The notes: generated from the letters alone by a model not told the origin. 64,000 nt of DNA from Antedon mediterranea (GCF_964355755.1 NC_092671.1:9063001-9127000), one strand, 5' to 3'. Positions 1-12,033 are shown, numbered from the stretch's first letter. Numbers and translations are program-made.

Positions 1-2380
1 TTCATTACTGTACAGGCTCTGTATAATATGTGGGCTAATTAAGGCCTTATTATTATTTGTAGGTTGAGAAAATATGACATTATCACATATTCTGATTTAG
101 GAAATTAATTTTGAGGTCCTATCCTCCCAAAGGACTAGCATTGCCCTACTAAAGTACAGTAGTATCTTCGCACACATTTTAGGCTTTGAGCATTTTTAGT
201 CATGTCATTGCACTCTATCTTCTCAGTAAAAGTATCCATGTCAAAGACTTTTTCATTTTTTGAAATCTGCGAATTAATGCAAATTTCTTGTTAATGTAAA
301 GTTAATTTTAAAACTTCAGCATCCACTGCATGAACTTCCATCTTGTTGCAACCTGCCAGAAAATCTGTTATCTGTTACAAAACAGATTTAGGGATCGTTT
401 TGTTAGTAGCAAGCAAGCCTTGTTTACGCACCTTTCATTCAAGAAGTGTGCCACTGTTTTGAAAGTGTAGCGTCCAAATAAATGATTATTAACGGTATAT
501 TATCTTTAGACTACACAACATGTAGCACTATTCATACAAAAATGTGTGTGGCTGTAATGTACAGTCATTTTTAAATAATGAACAATATTTGGCCTAGATA
601 TTGTGTTAATTCTTAGGTTTAATGACTACAGTAGTCACTAGTTAACTGAGTAATACTGTATTTTTATTATAAAATCGGTAGGGAAATTTCGGTGTGTTGT
701 ATGATGTGTTGTGTAAAATGCAGTACTCGGTACAATGTTCACCAAAAACCATACTTTAACAATTTATTATATATAGTATACGGACATATAGAGGAGTAGA
801 GCAAAATCATAGTAAAATATTTTTGAATGAAGATCAAAAAAGGGACAGTCATCATCACTCAGCAATTTTCACATTTCCTGCTCTGAACACTTAAGTTTCT
901 TAAATCAACGAATCAGATCATTTTCACTTCGTTGCAGCAGCTCGGCCTTAACACGTTTCGTCATGCTCTGGATATCTATCTTCATGTCTAGTCACACTGG
1001 CTAGAGGTTTACAACGAGTTATTCAGCAGTGAGCTATACTACGTCTAGTCAACTTGGCTAGGCCGTGTTATTATTCAACAAGGAGCCAGTTGACTTTGCT
1101 GTACTTATGTTATAATTAACTTGGCATTCCAATAACAAAAAGCAAACCAGTCTTCCCAGCATGCACAGTGGTTATGTTGACATTTTTTTGGTGCAACAAC
1201 AATTTGTATCAGTGTTTTAGATGTAAACATTGTTTCATGTTTGACGTGCAAGTTCTCGAAATAAAATCTGTCAGACGACGTGCTATACATGTTGAATACA
1301 ATTTTTGAAACATTATTAACATAGGAAATTAATCAATTAGAAAAAGGAAATAAATTAATCTTTGTAATTTCTTTTTTCCACACACTATTTTAAAATATAA
1401 TGTTAATTCAAATCATTGAAGGTTAATAGCACTTCAGTGTAAATATTAGAAACTTGAATTTTATTTTATTTTCAAATTATTTGAACCTGCAAGTTTTGGG
1501 CAAGGGTCTCAACCAACAAACAAGTGAAGATGTGATATTATCAGTATGCTTACTTCATAGTTGAAAATAAAACAAAACTTGTTTAATCAATTATAAAACT
1601 TACCCTGTATTATCTTGTCTCTGTTTGACTGTGTCTCTCCACTGTAAAACAAAATAATGTTATTTTGTAATACACTATACTGTATAATACTGCACAATGT
1701 GAAAACATTCTTTATATCAGTGAGTGGTTTTAATTCCTTTTATCATTTCTTCTTACCACATGATAATTGCCCAAAACTAAAATACAATTGGTTAAAATGT
1801 TTGAATGCAGTATTTTTTGCAATGAGAAAGATATTTTTGGTCCACTTTTTGATGTGTCCGCAAGCAAGTCTATACAGAGCATACAGTAATTAAACTGAAT
1901 AAAGTAATAACATGTAAAGGTGTTCTTTTGTTTCAGTAGAAATGCACCTGTGTCTACCCTTAACTGATTAATTCTGGTCACAAACTTTTAATAGTGTACA
2001 GGACAAATAATCTTTCCCAAACAAAATTTTAAAATACTTGACATTTGCATGCTAAAATTCAATTCAAAGCAATAATGACATGTAGTATGGAGAACTTTAA
2101 TTGGAACAGAGCCAGTTACGAGAGCAGTCAGAATTCTGTCCCATGATGTAGTTATCAGACATATATCCTGAATAGTCTTCCCTTGTTGTAGACTTACCCA
2201 CAAACCAACCAATTATTGTCTCGTAATAAACCACACTGTTATTTGTTAAGAGAATATCTACTCCTGTTTTTATAGTATTTTAATATGGTTTGTTTTTAAA
2301 ATATAAATTACAATCTAATGATATTTATTTAGTTTGCAATATTGTTTACTTATTGTTACTGTATATAAAACTTTTTCTTA
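1..2380. other. Intergenic, no gene seen
   Basis: AT-rich sequence with stop codons in all frames at short intervals. I found no protein-like reading frame, RNA gene or clear transposon ends on either strand. Confidence 0.5.
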
Positions 2381-2454
2381 AATTTTAGTATGGTTACGTA
2401 CATTTTAAGTTTGATGTTGAATTTTGTTATGCTTGACAGCAATAATAATATAAG

Positions 2455-2720
2455 GTTTGGGCAAGTTGAAAGAAGAAATTTTAGTTTCATTGGATCAATG
2501 GACTGCATCACAATCAAACGTGCTGCTGCTGAGGTTTCACAACCGCTTGTTTGAATCCCACAATCTCGCAGATTTGACTGGTCACTCGCGCAAACACATC
2601 CTCGCACACGCAGTGATCTATTCCCACCTCGACTGCTCGTACATAAACAGTGACGAGTTTGAGGAGCTAGATATTATGCTATCTCCTCAATCAAAGTCAA
2701 GTATAATACGCTTAATATAA
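2455..2720 (+). other. Coding-looking stretch, possible last exon or gene relic
   Basis: An open frame of about 87 codons runs from just after a possible acceptor AG (2453-2454) to a TAA at 2718-2720. Its composition is more protein-like than the flanking DNA, with runs such as LLLRFHNRLFESHNLADLTG and FEELDIMLSPQSKSS, and base composition is less AT-rich than its surroundings. There is no convincing ATG at its head, so it would need an upstream exon, and I found none in the 2.4 kb to the left. I do not recognise the family. It could be a terminal exon of a gene that starts outside the window, a retro-copy, or chance. Confidence 0.25.
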
Positions 2721-3506
2721 TGTGGTGGTCATTTATACTCCTCCTGAGTGCGTTGCGGGGTGCATTGTGTATAACAGTTACAATTTGCACAGAAAACATA
2801 ACATACTTTGATTTATCTCTGTGTCAAATACCTGCCTAGCTAGACTACATTGTATTGTTTGTAGTCTGGCTCCATTGCAGACATTAATAATTTCATTAAT
2901 TCTCAATGAAACATTGATTACAGTTTTTCCACTTACTAGCCTATCAATATTCAATACTACTGTAGACCTAGGCTAGGCCCTATATTATTAAGACTCAAGA
3001 GAGAAGCTCACTTTTTAAATCAATTTTGTAGGCTGAAAAAAAGTAAAACAACGGGCTAATAAATACTTACTGTCGTACTAATGTAAGTAGAAAATAACAA
3101 TTTCGGTTAAAATCATTAGAATCCTTTCCATTCTGATCCATGATTAAACGCTTGTAATTTGGTTGAAAGACTATTAATCTAGGCTCATTCATAACCATGG
3201 TCCATCATGACACGCTTGATATCCTTGCCAATTCGCACACAAATTAAAGTCTAGCCTAAACTAGCTAGCAGCTGCACACTCGCTCTCCTCTCGCGCTGGC
3301 TAAACGTACCTATCATCATCAATCTTCTTTCAACCAAATTTTAGAGGTCTTTTTAGAATTGGCCAATCACATGCCGGTATTGAGAATAGAGAGTTGACCT
3401 TTAAATTAAGAGGCCCCCGGGCGGCAGGGGGATGATTTGCTCACAGATTGCATGCTTGGGTGAATTTGTTGCACGGTGTTCGTCGTCGTCGTCCTGCTGT
3501 ATGTCG
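2721..3506. other. Intergenic, no gene seen
   Basis: No coding frame is supported. Around 3240-3310 there is a small cluster of CG-containing words and AGGCCTAG-type words just left of the foldback-like element. It might be promoter-like, but nothing shows what it would serve. Confidence 0.35.
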
Positions 3507-6500
3507 TGTTCGCGGAGGTATATTCAGAGCGTCATTTCGACGATCGAGCATTCTCTACTTCTACGGAGCGCCATTTATGCCTTTATTTACTTCCGAATTA
3601 GAAATAGTACTACGGTAACTGCTCCAGTCGACCAAATTTAGCACCGGTGGAGCACAGTGATATAAAATAGAAATAAATCACTGAATTTTAATATCTTTTC
3701 GTATGTTAATAACACTGTGCTCAAGTGGACCCAATTTGGAGCCAGGGGAGCACAATGATATAAAATAGAAATAAATCACTGAATTTTAATATCTTTTCGT
3801 ATGTTAATACACTGTGCTCAAGTGGACCCAAATTGGAGCCAGGAGAGCACAGTGATATAAAATAGAAATAAGTCAATGATTTTTAGTATCTTTTCGTATG
3901 TTAATACACTGTACTCAAGTGGACCCAATTTGGAGCCAGGGGAGCACAGGAAGAGTGATATAAAATAGAAATAAGTCACTGAATTTTAATATCTTTTCGT
4001 ATGTTAATACACTCTGCTCAAGTGGACCCAATTTGGAGGCAGGGGAGCACAGTGATATAAAATAGAAAAAAGTCACTGACTTTGAATATCTTTTCGTATG
4101 TTACTACACTGTGCTCAAGTGGACCCAATTTGGAGCCAGGGGAGCACAGTGAATAGAAAAAAGTCACTGAATTTTAATATCTTTTCGTATGTTAATACAC
4201 TGTGCTCAAGTGGACCCAATTTGGAGCCAGTGGAGCACAGTGATAAAATAAAAAAAAGTAACTGAATTTTAATATCTTTTCGTATGTTAATACACTGTGC
4301 TCAAGTGGACCCAATTTGGAGACAGTGGAGCACAGTGATATAAATAGAAATAAGTCACTGAATGTTAATATCTTTTCGTATGTTAATACACTGTGCTCAA
4401 GTGGACCTAATTTGGCGCCAGTGGAGCACAGTGATATAAAATCGAAATAAGTCACTGAATTTTAATATCTTTTCGTATGTTAATACACTGTCTCACGTGG
4501 ACCCAATTTGGCGCGCGCGCCAGTGAGTACACAGTGATATAAAATAGAAAAAAAGGCACTAAATTATAATATCTTTTCGTATTTTAATACACTGTGCTCA
4601 AGTGGACCCAATTTGGCACCAATGGGAGCACAGGGAAATAGTAACATATCGAGAAAAAATACTTCTGGAATTTAAAAATATTTCAAACTTGGTATATTTG
4701 TTCAATATCGGTTACTCCATCCGTAAATTCAAAGAAAAAATAGTTTCAAGCCACATCAGTGATTTTAATAACTTGCGTTTGCTTAAGATAATACTTACAA
4801 AAAAACATAAAATTCCGACACATATTATGTTAAACTCTAATAATGATTTTTACAAAAAAAAAACCGGTTAGGAATTCGATTTTTTCCCTGTAAATTGAGC
4901 AACTTAAATTAAAAATATACCAAGAAATATATATTGAAATCAAGGAGTATTTTTTTTTACAAAAGAAATGTTCGTATGTTAATACACTGTGCTCCAGTGG
5001 ATCCAATTTGGCGCCAGTGGAGCACAGGGAAATAGTCACATACAAAAACATCAAGAAAAAATACTTCTGGATTTCAAAAATATTTCAAACTTGGTATATA
5101 AGTTTAATATCGGTTACTCCATCCGTAATGCAAAAGAAAAATTAGTTTCAAGCCATATCAGTGATTTTAGTAATTTTCGTTCGTTTAAAATGTATATTTA
5201 TGATAGAACATAGAATTCCAACACATTTTTTAAACTTTAAATTTTGATCGTCATAAAATAATTGTCCTACACATTTGAAATTTGGTAGTATACGTTCAAT
5301 AGGTTACTACACGTTCAATATGTTACTACATAATTCATATTTTTAACATATGTCTTTTTTTTAATCGCTAAAGTTTAAAAAAATGTGTTGGAATTGTATG
5401 TTCTTTCATAAGTATTTATCTTAGACAAACGCAAGTTATTAAAATAACTAATGGATGTGGCTTGAAACAAATTTTCCTTTTGCATTACGGATGGAGTAAC
5501 CGATATTGAACTTATATACCAAGTTTGAAATATTTTTGAATTCGATAAATATTTTTTCTAGAAGTTTTTGTATGTGACTATTTCCCTGTGCTCCACTGGC
5601 GCCAAATTGGATCCAATGGAGCACAGTGTATTAACATACGAACATTTCTTTTGTAAAAAAAAAATACTCCTTGATTTCAATATATATTTCTTGGTATATT
5701 TTTAATTTAAGTTGCTCAATTTACAGGGAAAAAATCGAATTCCTAACCGTTTTTTTGTTGTGAAAATCATTATTAGAGTTTAACATAATATGTGTCGGAA
5801 TTGTATGTTTTTTCATAAGTATTATCTTAAGCGAACGCAATTTATTAAAATCACTGATGTGGCTTGAAACTATTTTTTCTTTTGGTTTACGGATGGAGTA
5901 ACCGATATTGAACATATATACCAAGTTTGAAATATTTTTTAATTCCAGAAGTATTTTTTCTCGATGTTTTTGAATGTGACTATTTCCCTGTGCTCCCATT
6001 GGTGCCAAATTGGGTCCACTTGATTGAGCACAGTGTATTAACATACGAAAAGATATTAAAATTTAGTGACTTTTTTCTATTTTATATTACTGTGCTCACT
6101 GGCGCGCGCGCCAAATTGGGTCCACGTAAGCACAGTGTATTGACATACGAAAAGATATTAAATTCAGTGACTTATTTCTATTTTATATCACAGTGCTCCC
6201 CTGGCTCCAAATCGGGTCCACTTGAGCATAGTGTATATTAAATACGAAAAGATATTAAAATTCAGTGACTTTTTCCATTTTATATCACTGTGCTCCACTG
6301 GCGCCAAATTAGGTCCACTTGAGCACAGTGTATTAACATACGAAAAGATATTAAAATTCAGTGACTTATTTCTATTTCATATCACTGTGCTCCACTGGCG
6401 CCAAATTAGGTCCACTTGAGCACAGTGTATTAACATACGAAAATATATTAACATTCAGTGACTTATTTCTATTTTATATCACTGTGCTCCCCTGGCGCCA

Positions 6501-6922
6501 AATTGGGTCCACTTGAGCACAGTGTATTAACATACGAAAAGATATTAAAATTCAGTGACTTATTTCTATTTTATATCACTGTGCTCCCCTGGCTCCAAAT
6601 TGGGTCCACTTGAGCACAGTGTATTAACATACGAAAAGATATTAAAATTCAGTGACTTATTTCTATTTCATATCACTGTGCTCCACTGGCGCCAAATTGT
6701 GTCCACTTGAGCACAGTGTATTAACATACGAAAAGATATTAAAATTAGTGACTTATTTCTATTTTATATCACTGCGCTCCACTAGTGCTAAATTTGGTCC
6801 ACTGGAGCAGCTACCGAAGTACTATTTCTATTTCGTAAGTAAATAAAGGCATAAATGGCGCTCCGTAGAAGTAGAGAATGCTCGATTGTCGAAATGACGC
6901 TCTGAATATACCTCGTTCGCGA
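3507..6922. mobile_element. Foldback-like element: giant inverted repeat made of tandem units
   Basis: The two halves are reverse complements over nearly the whole length, with the symmetry centre near 5214. The outermost arm (about 3507-3620 pairing with 6815-6922) carries the words GAGCGCCATTTATGCC and their complement. Inside it each arm is a tandem array of units of about 90-95 bp (left about 3640-4640, right about 5990-6790). Each unit contains GTGATATAAAATAGAAATAA, ATATCTTTTCGTATGTTAA and GTGCTCAAGTGGACCCAATT. The innermost parts (about 4640-5200 and 5230-5990) hold a second set of longer repeats with GGTTACTCCATCCGTAA. No transposase frame is present. Long inverted ends built from tandem sub-repeats are the known hallmark of Drosophila foldback and sea urchin TU elements. 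Assignment to that class is inference; exact ends and target duplication were not resolved. Confidence 0.8.
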
Positions 6923-6989
6923 AGTGTACTTGCTACACATGCGGTTTTAACCTGGGAAAACAATTCTCAGCGACATAACTGTAGCATAC

Positions 6990-7350
6990 ATCAGCCAAAG
7001 AACTTATAACACAAGAATCTCTTGTTCGTCCGAAGCGCGTAACAATTTCGAAAGGCATTGTGGGATAGAATAGAGCTATGGGTGGCGCCAATGTGAGCCA
7101 TGGAGTAGGGCGCCCGCATCAAATTAGAAAGTCAAAATCATAGAGGGGATCGGATCTGCTAATACTCTAGGGGGATAGAGTAATTATACCTCCATGGAGT
7201 AATTGACTTCCTAGTTTGGAGGGGGCGCTGCTTCATGCTGTGAAATGGCGTCGCCCAGTTTGACCTTTTAACCCTGTACTTCCGACACTGTGTTTTGAAT
7301 GGAAATTGAAGAACAGGAGATTCTTGTGTTATATAAGTTCTTTGATACAG
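6990..7350. repeat. Small inverted repeat beside the foldback element
   Basis: The word AAGAACTTATAACACAAGAA near 7000-7020 recurs in reverse complement near 7320-7340 (one extra AT in the stem), with GAATCTC and TGTTC also shared. The arms are about 38 bp and 280 bp apart. The origin is unclear; it may be a decayed MITE. The enclosed 7070-7300 region has no supported gene. Confidence 0.5.
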
Positions 7351-7429
7351 CCTACTAGTACTACTTGACAAGCTTAGGTTTAGGATAGAATTTTTGCCAT
7401 CAGTATTGTGCGAATGTAAAGCAAGTAAA

Positions 7430-7492
7430 ATGTCAAACACAAAAAAAGACAAAGCGGCAAATCAGCTAAAAGAATATAAGAAGCTGTTGCAG
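7430..7492 (+). other. Possible first coding exon of an unidentified gene
   Basis: ATG at 7430 opens 21 codons (MSNTKKDKAANQLKEYKKLL then Q) that end exactly at CAG followed by GTAAAC, a good donor, in phase 0. The peptide is lysine-rich and helical-looking. The following intron would contain the transposon at 7548-10016. I searched the + strand up to catalase at 16372 and could not find a second exon, so the gene is unidentified and the call is weak. Confidence 0.3.
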
Positions 7493-7539
7493 GTAAACCA
7501 AAACAAATTATATATTTATTATTTTTATTAGCCTATCAC

Positions 7540-7547
7540 TCAGTATC
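7540..7547. repeat. Target-site duplication TCAGTATC (left)
   Basis: Identical to the 8 bases at 10017-10024 immediately right of the element. It fixes both ends of the transposon. Confidence 0.85.
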
Positions 7548-8007
7548 GGTCACAGTGCATTTCGGCCGCCAAACATTTCGGCCGCCGGTTATGGAACGAC
7601 CAAATTCATGAAACTCCAAAAAGGACAAAATATGGCATGATCATTTCGGCCGCCAGGTATGGCGCGCCAAATTGAAATAGCCAGAAATAACTGTACAGAA
7701 TTACAGTGAAAAAAAATAACTTTATCAAGTCTATGGAACGCCACAGAGAATTATGGTCATTTAAACTAGAGATCAGTTGTGCAATGGGCTAAAAACTTCA
7801 GCATCAACTCCTTCTTATTAAAAAAATATCATTAATATTCACTGTAGTGATGGCAATGTGCACGCTATAAATATCGCTTGCTGTTTCTGGAATTGAAGCC
7901 CGCCGATACACTATTTAGTAAAATATTAACATTTTAACACACATGGCGTGTCATACATATTCAAGAATAATTACAATTCTGGCGGCCGAAATTAACAATA
8001 CATATTT

Positions 8008-9943
8008 ATATATATGAAGAAACACAAATTATACAAAAAGTACAGACAGACAAACCAGTACAAGGACTACCTTGAGTACAAGAAACAGAGGAATGTCGCA
8101 AGTGCAAACGTGAGAAAGGCACGTATAGAACATGAGCAAAAGTTAATGAAGAACTTTAAGAAAAATCCTAAGCCAGTATACAAGTACATTAGGGAACAAC
8201 AAAAAGTAAAAGAAGGTATAACTAATCTTGTAAAAGAAGATGGAAGTTTGACCGAAAATGACCAGGAAGCAGTTGAAATGTTGAGCAAATTTTTTCAATC
8301 TGTATATACCCATGAACCAGATGGTGACCTACCCCAGTTTGATAGCAGGAACAGCGACAACATTCTTGAAAATATTGTATTTTCGGTAGAAGATGTTCAG
8401 AAAAAATTAAATCAACAGCAACCAAACAAAGCTCCTGGTCCAGATGGTGTCCATCCTATGGTTCTGAACCAATGTGCCAGTTCTCTAGCTCATCCACTTA
8501 CTATCATTTTCAAGCTCTCACTTGAGACAGGTAAATTACCAAAAGATTGGAAGACTGCAAATGTCACACCAATTTTCAAGAAAGGATCCAAGAAGAAAGC
8601 TGAAAATTATCGGCCCATCAGCCTAACATCAATACCATGTAAAGTTTTTGAATCAATCATCAAAGACAATGTGCTTGGCTTTGTTAAAGGAAGTAGAATG
8701 CTGTCTAGGTGTCAACATGGATTCCTAAGTGGTAGGTCTTGTCTAACAAATTTGCTACAAACATTCGAAACAGTCACTGAAGCTCTAGATAGTGGTGAAG
8801 ATGTGGATATCGTATACCTTGATTATATGAAGGCGTTCGATAGTGTTCCACATCGAAGACTAATTCACAAGCTGATAGGCTATGGAATATCTGGTAAGAC
8901 TATAAATTGGATAGCTGAGTTTCTGGCAGGAAGAACACAGAAAGTAATTGTAAGAAATACAACATCCAAGCCGGTAGATGTAGTGAGTGGAGTCCCACAA
9001 GGATCAGTCCTTGGCCCAATCCTATTCATCCTCTTCATAAACGATCTTCCAGATAAAATTATCAGCGCAGACTTTAACATGTTTGCAGATGATGCAAAGA
9101 TTATAAAGACCATCAAAGAAAAATCGGATTCAAGAAAACTTCAAATTGATCTTGATAGGGCTCAGGAATGGTCAGAGGACTGGCTGCTAAAATTCAATAC
9201 CAAGAAATGCGAAGTGCTCCATGTTGGTAGAAAGACAGAGAAATCAGAATATTGTCTAAATGGAGAAACGTTATTGGCAGTAAACGAAGAAAAAGACCTT
9301 GGTGTTATCTTCACTAGCGACTGCAAGCCAAGCCGACAGTGTGCTGCAGCAGCAGCTAGAGCGACGAATAGTATGAGAACTGTCAAAAGAACATTCAAAA
9401 ATATTGACAAAGAAAGTTTTCAGGTCATGTACAAGGCATACATCCGTCCACATATGGAATACTGTATACAGTCCTGGTCTCCTTACTATAACAAAGACAA
9501 AGAAATCTTGGAGAAGGTGCAGAGAAGAGCTACAAAGATGGTCAATAAGTGATCTACCATATGAAAAAAGGTTAGAATATCTTGATCTTCAACCATTAGA
9601 GACAAGAAGACTACGAGGAGATTTGATTGAAGCTTTCAAAATTTTGAAAGGCTTTGAGGATATTGACCCAAAAGATTTATTTAAATTGTCTCACAACATC
9701 AGAACCAGGGGACACAGCTTAAAACTATATCGTCCAAAACTTAGAGGAAATCTTATGTGCAGGGTCAACTTTTTTACCATCAGAGTCATACATCACTGGA
9801 ATTCTCTGCCTGAATATGTAATACAAGCCTCTTCAGTGAACATCTTTAAGTCTAGACTTGACAACTATTTTCGGCTAGAAATGGAATCTAATAGGCACTA
9901 GCCTAAACTATTTCCATCAAACATTAAGTGTAAGTGTAAGTGT
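8008..9943 (+). mobile_element. 5'-truncated non-LTR retrotransposon (LINE), CR1/jockey-like
   Basis: A reverse-transcriptase-coding segment ends in a short tandem tail (TAAGTG repeats, about 9925-9942) instead of poly-A, as in several CR1-like clades. ATATTT occurs on both sides (8002-8007 and 9944-9949), a likely short target duplication. Comparison with the empty site in the second transposon copy (near 51680) shows that this LINE inserted into the right end of the 7548-10016 element. The 5' part, including any endonuclease region, is missing. Confidence 0.85.
8014..9901 (+). pseudogene. LINE reverse transcriptase, frameshifted
   Basis: The first frame (8014-9552, 512 codons) holds the reverse transcriptase core: NKAPGPDGVHP, a finger region with NYRPISLTS, the palm motif YLDYMKAFDSVPH, GVPQGSVLGPILFILFINDL, and the catalytic FADDAK box. 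It stops at TGA 9550-9552. The usual C-terminal region of this family (RDLIEAFKIL-like heptads and the WNSLPE box) continues in another frame to TAG at 9899-9901. A small indel near 9535-9552 has therefore split one protein, and the copy is dead. The host element lacks its N-terminal domains. Confidence 0.85.
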
Positions 9944-10016
9944 ATATTTTGTCCTTTTTTTTGGCGTTTCATGAATTTGGCAATTCCATAACCGGCGGCC
10001 GAAATGATCAGACACC

Positions 10017-10024
10017 TCAGTATC
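10017..10024. repeat. Target-site duplication TCAGTATC (right)
   Basis: Matches 7540-7547 exactly. Confidence 0.85.
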
Positions 10025-10513
10025 TAGCCTACGCTATAGTATAGTTACATACAACAATCGTAATAGATAGATATGTGACAAGTTTAGGTATATGATAGGG
10101 CTAGTCTAGGCCTAGCTAACAGTAGGCTCTACCTAGCAGGCCCTAACCTACACAGTAGTAAATAGAGTCACTGGTGCTCCTATGTTTTAGGAGGCTATAT
10201 GTACAGGGGCCGGGCCTCAGGGCCTACACACTCTCTAGCTAGGTAAGGAACCAAGAAGGCAATTTGAATTATGCAGTGCAATTTTAATTGTGCAAGGAAA
10301 TCCTTGCGCAATTTCAAATTGCACAAGAATAATTATTTCTGATAAAAATTGACAAAAAAAATAAATTCTATGATACCCTTTCTTTATTTAATTAAAACCA
10401 TATGGTGGGTGATAGGCCTAGTCTTTGTTGCAGCAATTTTCAAATGTCTTTTACAACGGTTCCCCGGAGCCAGAAATTCAAATCGAACGAATTTTTCGCT
10501 TTCACACACAGCT
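10025..10513. other. Intergenic, no gene seen
   Basis: Contains many AGGCCTAG-type words and a short self-complementary run at about 10290-10330 (AATTGTGCAAGGAAATCCTT). No coding frame is supported. Confidence 0.4.
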
Positions 10514-11012
10514 ACGCGCATATCGCTTGAAGCAAAGATTATATAGCGCCGCTACGCGGCGCAAGATAGGTAACTGTTGCCAAGCTCCTATCTTATAACA
10601 CTACGCGCCCAGTAAATCCATGGACGCCATTCGGGCGGACAGGTTATTATTGCGATTTAAATGTAAATGGTTTAAATTTTGCGGTCCGCCTCGAAGTATC
10701 TGTGGTTAACCATCTTTATGATTGATTCATGGAAAAGGGAAGAAATTATGTAAACAAAGTAAAATAAAAGTTTCTTTGGGATCTGGACACTTTCCGATTA
10801 ATTCTGTGTGTTTACATTGATATGTTTGGTTAGACAAATTCGTTCTTTAACCGAAACATCGTGGATATTGCCTTGACAACGACTTTATTCCGGTTCAAAC
10901 TTGTCCGCCGGAATGGCGTCCATGGATTACAAAGGTCTCACCCAGTTACCTATCTTGCGCCGCGTAGCGGCGCTATACAATCTTTGCTTGAAGGTGCATA
11001 TCTGCGTGGTGG
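10514..11012. mobile_element. MITE-like palindromic element
   Basis: The left arm (about 10514-10575) and right arm (about 10942-11012) are near-perfect inverted repeats sharing TAGCGCCGCTACGCGGCGCA and AAGATAGGTAACTG. Inner arms AATCCATGGACGCCATTC (about 10616) and its complement (about 10912) continue the symmetry. The GC-rich stem stands out against the AT-rich neighbourhood. There is no coding capacity. I could not fix the outer ends or a target duplication. Confidence 0.65.
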
Positions 11013-11407
11013 GGCGCAGTAAAAAGGAAACATTAACATTCAATTTGTCATCGCCGGAGCGGAATCGTGCCGGAACATGTGTGAAAGACCCTTAACTGTA
11101 AACTACAGTATATCATGAGTATATCTATAATTTACTGACTTGCTGCACTGTGGCAGAATTTGAACTTTAAATACTGCCCTCTATTTATTATATATTTCTG
11201 CAGTTTATTCATGATTACTGTAATAATATCCTAGATTTATATAATGTTGTGAAACCTCTAAACGCTATACATATAATTTCCCTGGTCATTTTTAAATCAA
11301 ACATGTATCGAAACATACTCCCAAATGCTAGTAATCATTGCAAAGTTGTGTTTTGACCTTAACCACCAGGTAACTATTTGTACACCTAGGTAGAGAGGAA
11401 ATCTTAA

Positions 11408-12033
11408 AGCCCCCTTCCCTACGTTTTTTAGATCTAATTTAAGATCACAAACTATATTTAATGTAAAAATAATACTATATGGTCCTATTGCGATAACTTT
11501 TTTCGTCTTTAAACGGTTAAAAATGTGAAAAATAAGTCGATTCTAATAATTATAGCGGCCCGCTATAAATCCCAAAATGCATTGCGCGCGGATTGATATT
11601 TTTGTTTTTCACCTGTAATTCGACCACTTTTCGATCGATCGTGAGGCCAAAACAAATGGAAGACTCCTAACTTTTCAGCGAAAATACCGGGTTTTCCCCA
11701 ATTTGTATCAACGGAGTCTTGCAAAAATAGAAAGACAATTAATGCAGCAACTATACAACGTCAGGCTAGGTATATAGCTAGCGTACGATGTTCGTACGTT
11801 ACCGACGTTTACCAGCTAGGCCTACAAAACTAAGCCTAGCTAGGCTAGGCCTAAGACCGTCCACCTGAGGTCGATCGCCGCGAGCTACTTAGGTAGTGCA
11901 TTGTTTCTCACTTTTTATCATAATTTACCATAAAACGTACATTTAAGACAAGGAATGACATGGTTTAATGTTTTTAAAGTGATATATATGTATTATTTTC
12001 CAAAAAACGTCCAAAATTGCAGGGAAGGGGTCT
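11408..12033. mobile_element. MITE flanked by TTAA (family C, copy 1)
   Basis: The element starts AGCCCCCTTCCCT and ends AGGGAAGGGGTCT, a 13-bp inverted repeat with one mismatch. TTAA directly precedes (11404-11407) and follows it (12034-12037). TTAA duplications are characteristic of piggyBac and Kolobok elements. No protein is encoded. A diverged copy of the interior lies at about 56240-56835. Confidence 0.75.

Larger units (their letters stand above)
7548..10016. mobile_element. Non-autonomous DNA transposon with GGCCGCC-rich inverted ends (copy 1)
   Basis: The element begins GGTCACAGTGCATTTCGG and ends CCGAAATGATCAGACACC. The ends form an imperfect inverted repeat of roughly 80 bp that includes TTTCGGCCGCCGGTTATGGA and its complement. 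The motif ATTTCGGCCGCC occurs three times near the left end (7559, 7575, 7643) and twice in opposite orientation on the right (7981, 9994); such repeated subterminal motifs are typical transposase-binding sites. A perfect 8-bp duplication TCAGTATC flanks it. It carries no transposase. A LINE (8008-9943) has landed inside its right end. A related copy lies at 49394-51772. Eight-bp duplications are known for hAT, P and Merlin-type elements, but the ends match none of these clearly. Confidence 0.85.

Noticed and set aside
4192-6846. Frames of 64-107 codons with repeated STVSKLGPLEHSV-like text
   Set aside because: Translations of the tandem units of the foldback-like element; frames break between units and have no start or splice logic.
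10901-11095. 64-codon frame starting in a CG-rich patch
   Set aside because: It falls within the right arm of a palindromic MITE and has no protein-like character.
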